From the NCBI GenBank assembly GCA_002439165.1, contig DJTE01000026.1:1-64000 (forward strand): a DNA stretch of 64,000 nt, given 5' to 3'. Below the pieces are notes generated by a model. That model was given only the letters and a program-made list of their open reading frames with translations. It made no database searches and was not told the DNA's origin. Shown in pieces: positions 1 through 9,643 of the stretch. Source of the stretch: Chryseobacterium indologenes (GTDB lineage: Bacteria > Bacteroidota > Bacteroidia > Flavobacteriales > Weeksellaceae). Within the stretch, counting starts at the first letter, position 1. Every line of letters begins with the position of its first letter. The translations under genes and the position numbers were made by a program.

Positions 1-927
1 AAGAACTGTCTTTGCTTAATTATAGTTTATTATTAAATGTCTTCTGCGCTTACTGATCAACTCTCATTTTCAGTGGGGCAAATATAACACCTTATTATAA
101 CGCAAAACAAACTGAGTTAACATAAAATTTACACTAATGATACATTGTGGATAACTATGGTATGTAATACTCTTATTTTATGTACTTTACAGGATATCCG
201 GAGTTATCCACAATGAAAGGGTTGATCATCAGCTCAGGGGATGAACAGGTTGATAAAGGGCCGGGGAATGAAAATACACTGAGGATATGCCTGGGGTTTG
301 ATGGAAAATAAGATAGGAATGGATGGCGGGATCGGGAAAACTATTGCTGGATTTTTATTAAGCGCAAAGCAAGACAAAAATCAATAACAGTGTGTGTGTT
401 TAGGGTAGACAAAGACGTAAACTTTAGCAGGGTAAGACAAGGGGGTGTTTTTCGGAATCAGTCTATGCGGAAGATTTTTAATGCGGGGGGGGGTACGGAG
501 GCCGGATAAAGGGAGGAATATTTTTTAAATGGGTTAAAGCACGTTCTCTATTGAATAAAGGAGGATAATATTCAATATTGATTAAGGATAATATTCTATG
601 AATGTTCTTTGGTGCTCATATTATATATAAGGTATAGGCTATGAAGCAGAATTTTTATGTCTGTGTGAAACGACTTTATGATAAGAAGGCTGGAGGATAG
701 GCATAGCTGCTATTGAAAAATAATTGAGAAAAGAGGTGCAGGCAGACTGATTATGATATAATATACCCTACCCTAGCCCCGATCGCAGCGGTTACCCCGC
801 AGCCGGAACCGGAAAAGCAAAAGGAATGAAGGGGCAAAGCATGGCGTGAGGAGTAAGAGCGGAGAGCGGGAAAAAGCTCCTGATGAACTCAATTATTCAG
901 AAACGGAGCAATCAGGGATCAAAGTCT
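1..927. other. gene-free stretch at the window edge
   Basis: No convincing reading frame is seen on either strand over about 0.9 kb, far longer than other gaps in this gene-dense window. The left half is very AT-rich. It holds an inverted pair of perfect DnaA boxes, listed separately. The right part (about 765-880) is clearly richer in G and C and contains a run of nine or more G near 485. It may be an origin-proximal or other structural region; nothing else is recognisable. Confidence 0.6.
143..215. other. inverted pair of consensus DnaA boxes (candidate origin element)
   Basis: TGTGGATAA lies at 146-154 and TTATCCACA at 204-212. Both are perfect matches to the DnaA-box consensus, in opposite orientation. 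The identity extends to a perfect 14-base inverted repeat (CATTGTGGATAACT at 143-156; AGTTATCCACAATG at 202-215) separated by 45 bases. A GGATATCC palindrome at 192-199 lies between them. The flanking DNA is AT-rich and gene-free. Only two strong boxes are seen, so this could be a partial origin, a DnaA-titration site or a coincidental operator. dnaA is not in the window. Confidence 0.4.
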
Positions 928-1287
928 TCAGAAAAACCGCCTGAGTAATGCTTTATATATATAGTACCCCAAAAGACAGCCTATGGTATCGGCTACGATA
1001 TCGAGGGTTTCCATAGATCTGCCCAACCCCATTTCTTCCTGAAGGATCTCGGTAATAAAGGCATAGATCAGCATGATCTGAATGTAGTAGGAAAATTTTA
1101 TACGGGGAAAGGTGGCTATGAAACAAAAGCCCAGCGCTCCAAATATACTCAGGTGCAGAACTTTATCAATACCATTGAACATGAACCAGTATTCCTGGTT
1201 CTCCTGTCCGGGTTTGAGAAGCATATAAGTAAGAAATGCCCAATAAATGGGCAATATCTTACTAAATATTTTCGAAATTTTATCCAA
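928..1287 (-). CDS. VanZ family membrane protein
   Basis: Small integral membrane protein of the VanZ family; the family's role outside teicoplanin resistance is unknown. The visible part has about four hydrophobic segments, and the typical polar patches are present: DKVLHLSIFGALG after the first segment, and the acidic EILQ-E and METLDIVADTIG motifs before the last. The reading frame stays open up to 1374, inside gcvH, but homologues begin shortly before the first membrane segment. A TTG at 1287 that overlaps the gcvH stop codon is therefore preferred, giving about 119 residues; an ATG at 1338 is the alternative. It directly follows gcvH and is probably cotranscribed. Start uncertain, family fairly sure. 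Confidence 0.75.
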   Translation of the reverse strand: MDKISKIFSKILPIYWAFLTYMLLKPGQENQEYWFMFNGIDKVLHLSIFGALGFCFIATFPRIKFSYYIQIMLIYAFITEILQEEMGLGRSMETLDIVADTIGCLLGYYIYKALLRRFF

Positions 1288-1657
1288 TGACAGCCTGGTA
1301 TTCTTCTGCAGAAAGCAATTCAGACTGATCTGCTCCATCAGCAATTTCCAATTTGATGATCCATCCGTTTCCATAAGGATCAGAATTCAACAGTTCAGGC
1401 TGATCTTCAAGGTCTGAATTGAACTCAATCACTTTTCCTGCAATAGGTAAGAATAGATCTGAAACCGTTTTTACCGCTTCTACACTTCCGAAAACTGCTC
1501 CTCCTTCAAGATCGTCATCTACTGTATCTACATCTACATACACGATATCGCCAAGCTCTCCCTGTGCAAAATCTGTAATACCAATCGTAGCAACATTTCC
1601 TTCAATCCTGATCCATTCGTGATCTTTAGTGTACTTTAATTCTGATGGTGTGTTCAT
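1280..1657 (-). CDS. gcvH: glycine cleavage system H protein
   Basis: Lipoyl carrier of the glycine cleavage complex: it shuttles the aminomethyl group between P, T and L proteins during glycine breakdown to CO2, ammonia and methylene-THF in the cytoplasm. Its 125 residues match the family length. The lipoyl-lysine motif is GSVEAVK, with Lys63 as the modified residue, and the family N-terminus (YTKDHEWI) is present. P, T and L proteins are not in the window, which is usual for Flavobacteriia, where gcvH stands apart. It has its own promoter at 1678-1708, and the sprA terminator precedes that, so it is transcribed independently of sprA. The vanZ-like gene follows with overlap. Confidence 0.97.
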   Translation of the reverse strand: MNTPSELKYTKDHEWIRIEGNVATIGITDFAQGELGDIVYVDVDTVDDDLEGGAVFGSVEAVKTVSDLFLPIAGKVIEFNSDLEDQPELLNSDPYGNGWIIKLEIADGADQSELLSAEEYQAVIG

Positions 1658-1677
1658 TTTTTAATTTTTATTTTGTA

Positions 1678-1708
1678 CAAATGTATTCAAAATTATACTA
1701 GCTTCAAA
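1678..1708 (-). promoter_or_regulatory. promoter of gcvH
   Basis: Read on the minus strand, TTTG (1708-1705) is followed by exactly 19 bases and then TACATTTG (1685-1678), a full match to the Bacteroidota housekeeping promoter TTTG-N19-TAnnTTTG. The predicted transcription start is about 1672, some 15 bases before the gcvH ATG at 1657. Confidence 0.75.
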
Positions 1709-1715
1709 TATCCGG

Positions 1716-1747
1716 TATAAAAAATGTCCTTCAAAATTGAAGGACAT
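1716..1747 (-). terminator. intrinsic terminator after sprA
   Basis: On the minus strand an 11-base stem (ATGTCCTTCAA paired with TTGAAGGACAT, 1747-1724) is followed by TTTTTTAT. It lies just downstream of the sprA stop at 1770, between sprA and the gcvH promoter. Confidence 0.8.
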
Positions 1748-1769
1748 CTGAGCTTAATTGATTTTCTTT

Positions 1770-4700
1770 CTAAAAACCGCCTGAATCGCCAAACGTAAAC
1801 GTTGCGGAGAGTCCGGCTCTTATGGTAGACAGCGGGAACGCTGTTGAGATCTTATACTTTGAGGTCATCTGTTCGTAGAAGACTCTCAGGTTCAGGTTTT
1901 CAGAAACATTATAGTCTGCGGAAAGCTTGATATTCATGAGTTTTTGCCCTCCTGTTACCTGTGAGTCGTTCAGCAGGATATTCATAATGGAGGTTTTACT
2001 GTCCCTTAACGAGATATCACCCCTGATATTAAGGTCAGCACCTTTTCCTCTGCTTCCTCTGGTATTGGCCATTCCTAATCTGAAGTTTTTCACAATATAG
2101 CCAAGTCTTACGACATATTCCGTATTGGAGTCTTCAGTAAGGGTATGGTTTACCAGCCCCAGCGATAACATTCTGTTTTTGTTATACTGGATACCAAACT
2201 GCATATTATTTCTCATGGTAACATCTATTCCGATAAGCGGAGAGAATGATTCTACATAACCCACCTGTGAGAATGTAAACGGATTGATATAATCACGGTT
2301 CACATCAAATACTGCATTCGGATCGGTAAGTCTTGCAGTCAGGCTGTTAAAATAATCAATACTCGACTGAACTCCTGCCGCAGTATAGGTTGCCGTATAG
2401 CCGTGCTGTATATCAAACTTGGAAAACTGCCCGTTAATGATCGGAATATTTCTCAACCCTGAATAGGTCAGTCTCCAGTTTGGAATAGGAAGTCCTGTTT
2501 TTTTGGCATTTCCTATCTGTTTTACAGATTTTCCTTCAACAGCCGCTCTGAATGCCGGTATCAGCACATAAGCATTGGCGATACTGTATCCTTCCGCAAA
2601 GCCATCTGTTAATACGGCATCAGGACCACCCAGCTGCTGAGAAAGTTCTCTTGCATTTTCCCTGATCGCCTGATAAATAGCTTCACTCTGCTTGAATGAG
2701 GTTTTAAGAAGCACTACGGAATTAGAATAAGTCACCAGATCATTGGCAAATACATAATCATGATTTCTTGTTGCCAGATTATTCCTGTTATTGAATCCTG
2801 ACTGGGAGAAATTTCTGTTATAATTATGCAATGCACTCAGATCTATTCTGAAATCATTGATCGGTACAATCTGTAAATTGGCTCTCAGTTCCCGGGTTGA
2901 CATTCTTATATAAGGATCCGTCATGTAAGGAGAATCACTTACCCAGCCATTCTCAAGAACTGTTCTTCTGATATCAGCCTGAGATCCCAATAGGAATCCA
3001 ATACTTGGACCTCCAAGCGTTTGCCCGTAACCGTACCAGTTCGGAGCAGAAAGTAAGCCGGGAAGTACTGTTCCGTTATTTTCGGAATAATTAATATCCA
3101 GCTGTTTGAAAGAGGTCAGGAAGAATGCTGCACTCTGAAGAGGGGTCAGCTTATTCTTGAACTTATAGCTTTTATACCTGAACCTCTTTTTCTCCCACTG
3201 CTGGGTATACACGTTATTCAGGGAGTCGATCTCCTGCTTACGTTTCTGAAGTTTTGTATTGATATTTTTAAAATACTTGAACTGGCTGAAGAATTTCGGA
3301 ATATCCGCAGTTGCCGTCGCCTGGATTACATTGGTATTCTGCCCTACCGATCCAAGACTTCCTTCAGGACTGGCAAGAAGTGCAGTAGACCTTGCATTCC
3401 AGTTATAGGTAAACCCATACCCCAGTTCCGCATTGATGAAATCAAGATACGGAAGATACTGGAACGGAAGTTTATAGTTCAGCTGTACCCTGTGGTTGTA
3501 CAATACCGGTCTTCCTGCTCTGAATACATTTCCAAAGATGGATTTATCATCCATCGTATTCACATCAATATGATCGTTAAGAGTTCTTGTAGCGGAATTG
3601 ATTTCCAGTTTCAACGATTTTGTGAAGTTGAATCCTAATCCGTACTGCCATCCAAAATAGAAGTTCCTGTTTTTGATCGCATCGAAGCTGCTTCCTGTAT
3701 TACCGCTTAAGATTGCTTCAACATTTCTGAACTCCAGTTCGTTATAATTTCTGTCAATTTCCGTTCTGAAAGACAATCTTGTAGGTATTGGATTGAAGTT
3801 AAATTCTTTAGCCCATCTCAGGTATTTGGTTGATTTTGCCGTGTCGCTGATCATCTTATTGAAAGGTTTGATCACCCACGGTTTGAAGGTATAATTATAA
3901 TCAACATATCCTCTCAGATACTGTCTGTAATTTCTGGAAGTGTAAATATCCCTGAAATAATCATCGTTATATACGGCAGTTACAGAAACGTTTTCAATAT
4001 CATAGAATTTCGGTTTCTTATTCGGGTTCATTCTTTCTTTATGCATATTCACCACTCCGATACTTCTCTGCTGCGTATAGGTTCTCGCTACTTTTTTCAG
4101 CTGCTCTTTATTGGCTGCCTTATTAAACGCTACATCGGTATCCAGAGGGTTATACTTAGGATCTTCAATAGTTTGTGAATAGGAGTAGTTTAAAGGAATC
4201 TTCATTCCGCTCTTCTCCGGAAGGAACTTATCTACATTAATTGCCGTATTGATACTGAAAGCCGATTGGGTAGACTGGGTTCTCTCCGCCGGTTTAGAAT
4301 CGATGTTTCCGAATCCTACCGAAGTATAAGAGGCACTGGTATTCACCGTTGCAAAGTCTCCAAGATTAAAGTTTAAGCTGGCATTTCCTGCATATCCGCC
4401 ATCATTTTCAATTTCAGAAAGACGGATCTCGTTAACCCACAGAACTCTCGTAATTGCAGTACCTCCTCTATCTCCTGCATTTCTTATCCCTATCATTATG
4501 GTGGTAATATTTCCTAAACTCGGACGCCCTTTGATATAAATTTTCTTAAACTCATCACCAAATGAAGGATCCAATATTCTGTCAATAATATTATTTGGCG
4601 AACTTTTATCTCTCCGAATTTTAGCATCAACAAAATTTTGTATTTCAAAATCTACATCATTTTCAAACGGCCAGATATCCATAGGTGCAGTTGCCGTCTT

Positions 4701-7700
4701 ATCCGTTAATTTCAATGCTGCTTCATATTCATAGTAGTTATCCGTAGCATCACTACCAAAACGGATAAAGAATCTGGTTTTGGGATCTATCTGTCCGTTA
4801 TTACTTCCTCCATTAGGGGAAGGATCATGAGCGTGTACAAAAAGTTTCAGTTTCTTGTATCTTCTCATATCCAGGGATGTATTTTTGAAAACCCCTCTGG
4901 CTTCATTACTTGCAAGCTGATCTGTTTTCAGATATAAAGATGCTTCATTTTGTCGCTGAGCTCCTGCATTTCCGCTTAATACCTGTCTGTCGATTCCAGG
5001 AGGTAATACATAAGGGGGTTGGTTTAATGCATTTTCCTCAATATTTACACTTCCTACATCAAAGCTGTTTGTGTTAACATCCATACTGCCTTCATTCGTT
5101 CCAGGATCAGGTACAGGAACAGGGCTAGTACTGGTTTCATCTACAAATTTTGCAATATTTCTAGGATACTTTCTCCAGTCTGATCTTACCAGATCCATTG
5201 TACCAAATCTTAAAGTAGAGGTCTGTTCAAATCCGGCCAGCATTAATCTGGCGAATCTTACATTGTTAAGCACTGATGGATCTTTTGCACCTTCAGCATT
5301 TGTTTCAGCATATTTAGAAACCGGGATTCTGAAAAGGTACCATTTTACATCTGAAGATTGCCCGTTCTGGAAGGTAGCTTTTACTGTTTTAACGTCTACG
5401 ATATTGTTTTCTCCCAATGCAAGACTGGCCTGATCAAGTTTTACAACATACTCATTATAGCTTTCGGTCTGGTCCAGATTATAATCTTTGTTGATGTCTT
5501 CTGCATCCGGTGTCTGTGAAGCTACTTCCAGTGAATTGGCCTGAGAGTTTCCTTCCGGATTTCTGAAGTATTTATATCGCTGAACAACAGAGGCAGCCTG
5601 GCTTCCTGTGAATTTTTCAGACATATAGAATACAAAGTCATCTACCGCAGGATCTACCAGATTGGTTACCGGGTTTATGAAAGTATTTCCGAATTTTGAA
5701 GATTCCTGTTCTGAGCTTAAACCGTCATACCCGAGATCCTGTGCTCTCCTGTCGTCTCCTTCGCTGGAGAATGCATAAAGGATAGGTGGCTGTTTAGGCT
5801 GAATTCCCCAATTGGATGTAGTGGTTGTAGAAGGAGCCCCCGCTGTCGGAAGACCGTTCTCATACTGCATTTTTCCATCTTTCAGAATATCTTCGGAAAC
5901 GTTTCCTAAGTGAAGTAAAAGCCTTGGCGGATTGGCTGGAGATGATCCTAAGGTATTTCCATCGGCATATGGATCCATCATCCAGAATTCCACATATTCT
6001 ATATTGGAGGTGATAAAGTTCGGCACACTGATCGGTCTCATAATCCCTGCCCATCTGCTGGCCGGAGCTTCTGCATTAGGGTTCACGTTATACGGACCTT
6101 TTTCCTGCGGGAAGTAAGAAATATCCAGGGTATTGGTGAAGGTCTGCTCTCCGGCCACAAAATCCCTGTTATTATAAATTTCAGAATACTGAACCCTTCT
6201 GGATGCGTGGTTGGACATGGACTGTGCCGTGATCCCCGCCGGAGCCCTTCCTCCTACTCCCCAGAACCTCGGATCGATATTATACCAGGATAAGAGTCCT
6301 CTGCCGTACCCGGCAGATATATCATCACTGGCCGGAACCCCGTTAAAAGGAGGCAGTAAATTTTTCTCCGGCTTAGAGGCAAGGCTCCATGCTCCGGGTT
6401 CTTTTAAAGATATTTTGGAGGTAGTCTGTTCAAAATCGTCGATATACGACTGGTCGTTCGTTCCTTTATTTAATCCCGGAAGCAAATAGGCGGCTTCCAT
6501 TTTGAAGTTAAGATTGGATGGGGCTTCGGTATTTACCAATGGGATCTTATCCGTTAATCTTGTAAGGAAAGGTACCTGATTGTTATACATCATATTGATA
6601 CCTGCCATTGTATTATTAACAGCCTCCTGCCCGTAGTTGACCTTCTGGGTAAGCGGAGATTCCGAATAATTGACAATCGTTCCGCCCAGGATGAAATTCT
6701 CACTGAATCTTCTTTCTAAATTTAATCCCAAAAATCTTTTTCTCTGGGTATTAAAGGTAAGCTGGTTTTCTAATGAAATATTGATTGCCTGCCCGGACTG
6801 TTTCACATTTTCATTAATGATGGTTACGGTACCGAGCATATAGTCTACGGTGTAATCTACCCCTTCTGTAAGCTGTACTCCGTTGGCAGAAACTTTTACA
6901 GATCCCTGTGGAACATTTACTGCTCCAAGAGAGATTCCCTGCCCCTGGGTTCCTTTATAACGACCTTCCATAGTATAACGCTGTGCAAGATTACTTGCAG
7001 TGGCAGTCTGTTTCTGTTGCTTATACAGGTCTGTGAAAACAAATTGCGGATCATTCCCGACCTGGCTCTGCATAAAACTTCCGAAAGGCTGTACTTTGGT
7101 AAAGATAATTCTTCCGTTTTCAGGTCTGATGGTAATTCCGCTGACAAAGTCAAAAATACCGTCTCCCAAAACTCCGCCGCTGTTCTGAAGGTCACCATTC
7201 ATATTGAGGCGATCCCAGTTTAGCAACTTTAACAAGTTTTTGTCTGCTACCGGTGTTCCCGGAAGGTAATTTACTTTACCTCCTGTTTTTGGATCTCTGT
7301 ATAAAACGTTAAGAATAAATCCATCCTGTGCCACCTGTCCTGCATCAAGTGAATAAATATTCTTCATCATCAGGTCCCACATTGGAGAATTTACATTCAC
7401 CCTGTTATTTACTCTCAGTACTTTAGTTACCAGAACGGGACTTTCTTCTGAAAATTCCCCTACTTTATATACTTTATTAGAACCGTCTGTATAGGAATAG
7501 GAAACCGCTAAAAGCTGGTTGTCGTTTAGTTTCTGATTTAATGAAATGTATCCCAGCTGAGGCTGCAGTGTATATTCGTTGGAATTAAGTCTTCTCGCTT
7601 TGGTATTGAAGATAAAATGTTCGCCATTGTCGTAAGCTTCTGTACTTCCCGGAAAAACCTGTCCCTGAAAGGTGGGAGCATAATTTTTCCCGGGATCTCT

Positions 7701-8873
7701 TGGAGTTCCGATGGCTGTGTTAATGTTTGTATACAATCCGTTTTGAGAATTGTCCGGTAAGCCTGGTCCATCTCCAAGATCCCTGATCCCAATGATACTT
7801 TTCTGATATGCCAGATTGCTGTTCCCCTGGTCAAGTACCCAGACCTCAAGTCTGGTAATATTCACCGTGGAATTGATCTGCGGATAGTTCATCAGGGCAT
7901 CATCGTAACGGTTTAAGAAATAGTGTCCGAGGAAAAAGTGCTGGTTGTCTTCATAATCAATGGCATTGACTTTAAAGTTATTCATGACACCACCACCCTG
8001 TACAACAATATTTCTGGCTTCTCCCTGCTGTTGGGAAAGCACAAGTGTTCCATAGGTTTTCCCAAGCTGGAACTCAGTTTTCATCCCGAAAAGAGACTGG
8101 GATCCTCTGATAAGACTTGTTGAAAGCGGCATGTTTACGTTACCGAATTCTACTCTTTTGATGATCTTATCTTCCCCTCCCGCACTTGGCTTGTCAACAT
8201 CTCCCAGGCCTTTGGTCTGCAAATCTTTCCAGTTTCCTTTTGCCTGCCAGACAAGATTCATTCTGTTCTCGAATGCAAAACCGCTCTGGGTATCGTAATT
8301 GGCCTTCAGCTGAAGATTTTCTCCAACTTTTCCCAATAATCCGAGCTGTATTCTCTGATCAATATCAAAGGTAAAACTTGTCCTGTTCTGCGGTAAAATC
8401 AAAGGGTTGTCTATTTTCTGGTAGAGTCCTGCAAAATCCAGAGAAGCATATCCTGAAGGAATGATTTCAATCTTATTGCTTCCGAAAATAGTTTCAAAGA
8501 GCTTATTATTAATCAGCAGGGATGGAATGAGCCCTTTTCTTCGGGCATCAGTCCTGTCTTTGCGGAAAAGCAGGTTGTATTTATCCGATTTCTCCTTGTA
8601 ATAAGCCCTAGTCTGGGTTGCCATCATAAATTCTTTATACTCTTCCGGGGACATGGCTGTGGGAGGACCGGTGATTATATTTCCGATTTTCGGATATATG
8701 AAATACATCCCTGTTTTTATATCGTAATAGGCTTCATACCTTGTAGGATCAGCCAGCTGATACTCCTTTTTTATAATTGCTGTATCCCGTACCTGCTGCG
8801 CAAAGCCACTTACTGACATGCACAGGAACGACAGGAACAAAAATATCTTAAGATGCTTGTTATTAGTCACCAA
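1770..8873 (-). CDS. sprA: SprA, T9SS outer-membrane translocon protein
   Basis: Very large outer-membrane protein of the Bacteroidota type 9 secretion system, needed for secretion of sorting-domain cargo and for gliding in gliding species. In Flavobacterium it forms a single-polypeptide beta-barrel of 36 strands. This protein has 2367 residues, the usual length. An N-terminal signal peptide ends near ...SVSGFAQQ (about residue 26). The rest is rich in alternating aromatic and polar strands, with a typical outer-membrane end (TFTFGDSGGF). It starts 3 bases after the ruvA stop, so the two form a ruvA-sprA operon as in related genomes, and a terminator lies downstream. Its T9SS cargo in this window includes the proteins at 29375, 35997 and 47290. 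Confidence 0.96.
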   Translation of the reverse strand: MVTNNKHLKIFLFLSFLCMSVSGFAQQVRDTAIIKKEYQLADPTRYEAYYDIKTGMYFIYPKIGNIITGPPTAMSPEEYKEFMMATQTRAYYKEKSDKYNLLFRKDRTDARRKGLIPSLLINNKLFETIFGSNKIEIIPSGYASLDFAGLYQKIDNPLILPQNRTSFTFDIDQRIQLGLLGKVGENLQLKANYDTQSGFAFENRMNLVWQAKGNWKDLQTKGLGDVDKPSAGGEDKIIKRVEFGNVNMPLSTSLIRGSQSLFGMKTEFQLGKTYGTLVLSQQQGEARNIVVQGGGVMNNFKVNAIDYEDNQHFFLGHYFLNRYDDALMNYPQINSTVNITRLEVWVLDQGNSNLAYQKSIIGIRDLGDGPGLPDNSQNGLYTNINTAIGTPRDPGKNYAPTFQGQVFPGSTEAYDNGEHFIFNTKARRLNSNEYTLQPQLGYISLNQKLNDNQLLAVSYSYTDGSNKVYKVGEFSEESPVLVTKVLRVNNRVNVNSPMWDLMMKNIYSLDAGQVAQDGFILNVLYRDPKTGGKVNYLPGTPVADKNLLKLLNWDRLNMNGDLQNSGGVLGDGIFDFVSGITIRPENGRIIFTKVQPFGSFMQSQVGNDPQFVFTDLYKQQKQTATASNLAQRYTMEGRYKGTQGQGISLGAVNVPQGSVKVSANGVQLTEGVDYTVDYMLGTVTIINENVKQSGQAINISLENQLTFNTQRKRFLGLNLERRFSENFILGGTIVNYSESPLTQKVNYGQEAVNNTMAGINMMYNNQVPFLTRLTDKIPLVNTEAPSNLNFKMEAAYLLPGLNKGTNDQSYIDDFEQTTSKISLKEPGAWSLASKPEKNLLPPFNGVPASDDISAGYGRGLLSWYNIDPRFWGVGGRAPAGITAQSMSNHASRRVQYSEIYNNRDFVAGEQTFTNTLDISYFPQEKGPYNVNPNAEAPASRWAGIMRPISVPNFITSNIEYVEFWMMDPYADGNTLGSSPANPPRLLLHLGNVSEDILKDGKMQYENGLPTAGAPSTTTTSNWGIQPKQPPILYAFSSEGDDRRAQDLGYDGLSSEQESSKFGNTFINPVTNLVDPAVDDFVFYMSEKFTGSQAASVVQRYKYFRNPEGNSQANSLEVASQTPDAEDINKDYNLDQTESYNEYVVKLDQASLALGENNIVDVKTVKATFQNGQSSDVKWYLFRIPVSKYAETNAEGAKDPSVLNNVRFARLMLAGFEQTSTLRFGTMDLVRSDWRKYPRNIAKFVDETSTSPVPVPDPGTNEGSMDVNTNSFDVGSVNIEENALNQPPYVLPPGIDRQVLSGNAGAQRQNEASLYLKTDQLASNEARGVFKNTSLDMRRYKKLKLFVHAHDPSPNGGSNNGQIDPKTRFFIRFGSDATDNYYEYEAALKLTDKTATAPMDIWPFENDVDFEIQNFVDAKIRRDKSSPNNIIDRILDPSFGDEFKKIYIKGRPSLGNITTIMIGIRNAGDRGGTAITRVLWVNEIRLSEIENDGGYAGNASLNFNLGDFATVNTSASYTSVGFGNIDSKPAERTQSTQSAFSINTAINVDKFLPEKSGMKIPLNYSYSQTIEDPKYNPLDTDVAFNKAANKEQLKKVARTYTQQRSIGVVNMHKERMNPNKKPKFYDIENVSVTAVYNDDYFRDIYTSRNYRQYLRGYVDYNYTFKPWVIKPFNKMISDTAKSTKYLRWAKEFNFNPIPTRLSFRTEIDRNYNELEFRNVEAILSGNTGSSFDAIKNRNFYFGWQYGLGFNFTKSLKLEINSATRTLNDHIDVNTMDDKSIFGNVFRAGRPVLYNHRVQLNYKLPFQYLPYLDFINAELGYGFTYNWNARSTALLASPEGSLGSVGQNTNVIQATATADIPKFFSQFKYFKNINTKLQKRKQEIDSLNNVYTQQWEKKRFRYKSYKFKNKLTPLQSAAFFLTSFKQLDINYSENNGTVLPGLLSAPNWYGYGQTLGGPSIGFLLGSQADIRRTVLENGWVSDSPYMTDPYIRMSTRELRANLQIVPINDFRIDLSALHNYNRNFSQSGFNNRNNLATRNHDYVFANDLVTYSNSVVLLKTSFKQSEAIYQAIRENARELSQQLGGPDAVLTDGFAEGYSIANAYVLIPAFRAAVEGKSVKQIGNAKKTGLPIPNWRLTYSGLRNIPIINGQFSKFDIQHGYTATYTAAGVQSSIDYFNSLTARLTDPNAVFDVNRDYINPFTFSQVGYVESFSPLIGIDVTMRNNMQFGIQYNKNRMLSLGLVNHTLTEDSNTEYVVRLGYIVKNFRLGMANTRGSRGKGADLNIRGDISLRDSKTSIMNILLNDSQVTGGQKLMNIKLSADYNVSENLNLRVFYEQMTSKYKISTAFPLSTIRAGLSATFTFGDSGGF

Positions 8874-8876
8874 ATG

Positions 8877-9461
8877 TTAAATGTTTTTTAAAATTTGTTT
8901 TACCAGTTCTTCCACAGAAACCTCCGGATTCTGCTTCAGGATTCTGTCTGCAATTTTTTCACTCATCCGCTTAGGAATCCCTAAAACTTCTAATGCAGAT
9001 AACGATTCTTCCTTGATTTTATTATCTGCAGGAGCAGAAATGTTTTCTTCCGGAAGGCTGAATTTCTGGACTTTATCTTTAAGATCCACAATGATTCTCT
9101 CTGCTGTTTTGGCACCAATCCCTTTTGCTTTCTGGATCAGTGCACTGTTGCGGGAAAGGATGGCAGAGGCAATCTCTCCCAGACTTAAAGTAGAAAGCAG
9201 GATAAGTGCTGAAACAGCTCCTACTCCGTTAACGCTTATTAACAGGTTGAACATCTCTTTTTCTGAACGTGTGTTAAAACCAAAGAGAAGATGTGCATCT
9301 TCCCGGATGATCTGCTGGGTAAATAAGAAAGCCGGCTGATTCAGGGCCAGAGCCTGGGAGGTCATTAAACTGATACCGACATAGTAACCAACTCCCTGTA
9401 CATTGATCACTGCGTAGGTAGGCGTAAGTTCTTGAACGCTGCCTTGTAAAGAAAATATCAT
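8877..9461 (-). CDS. ruvA: Holliday junction branch migration protein RuvA
   Basis: Tetrameric DNA-binding subunit of the RuvABC resolvasome; it holds the Holliday junction and recruits the RuvB motor. The 194 residues match the family. Domain I (OB fold) is residues 1-65, starting MIFSLQGSVQEL. Helix-hairpin-helix motifs in domain II include the stretch around NGVGAVSAL and KGIGAKTAERI. The C-terminal RuvB-binding three-helix domain follows a linker (about 130-194) with ALEVLGI near 155-161. It is the first gene of the ruvA-sprA operon. A -7 element TATATTTG lies 20 bases upstream of the ATG. Confidence 0.97.
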   Translation of the reverse strand: MIFSLQGSVQELTPTYAVINVQGVGYYVGISLMTSQALALNQPAFLFTQQIIREDAHLLFGFNTRSEKEMFNLLISVNGVGAVSALILLSTLSLGEIASAILSRNSALIQKAKGIGAKTAERIIVDLKDKVQKFSLPEENISAPADNKIKEESLSALEVLGIPKRMSEKIADRILKQNPEVSVEELVKQILKNI

Positions 9462-9480
9462 TATTAATTTTTAAAACTCC

Positions 9481-9488
9481 CAAATATA
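9481..9488 (-). promoter_or_regulatory. -7 promoter element of ruvA-sprA
   Basis: TATATTTG on the minus strand fits the Bacteroidota -7 box TAnnTTTG exactly. No clear TTTG is seen at the -33 distance. The predicted start of transcription is near 9475, about 14 bases before the ruvA ATG. Confidence 0.45.
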
Positions 9489-9578
9489 GCAATTTAAACT
9501 AATTAATGTTTTTATTTCCAGTACGAATGAGTTTTAACTTAAATTTTGACTCTCTGTTCAATGAATTCACGTAAAGAC

Positions 9579-9603
9579 AAAAAAACCCATCCGAACGGAC
9601 AGG
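9579..9603 (-). terminator. terminator of the lone GG-leader peptide gene
   Basis: On the minus strand an 8-base stem with two G-U pairs (CCTGTCCG / CGGATGGG, loop TT) is followed by TTTTTTTG. It lies 41 bases after the stop of the peptide gene at 9644-9838. Confidence 0.7.
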
Positions 9604-9643
9604 TCTTTATACTATAAATAAAATACTTAAACTGATTAAAGAT

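Noticed and set aside
8881..9339. 152-codon frame antisense to ruvA
   Set aside because: RuvA is complete and certain; the antisense frame is a coding-strand shadow.
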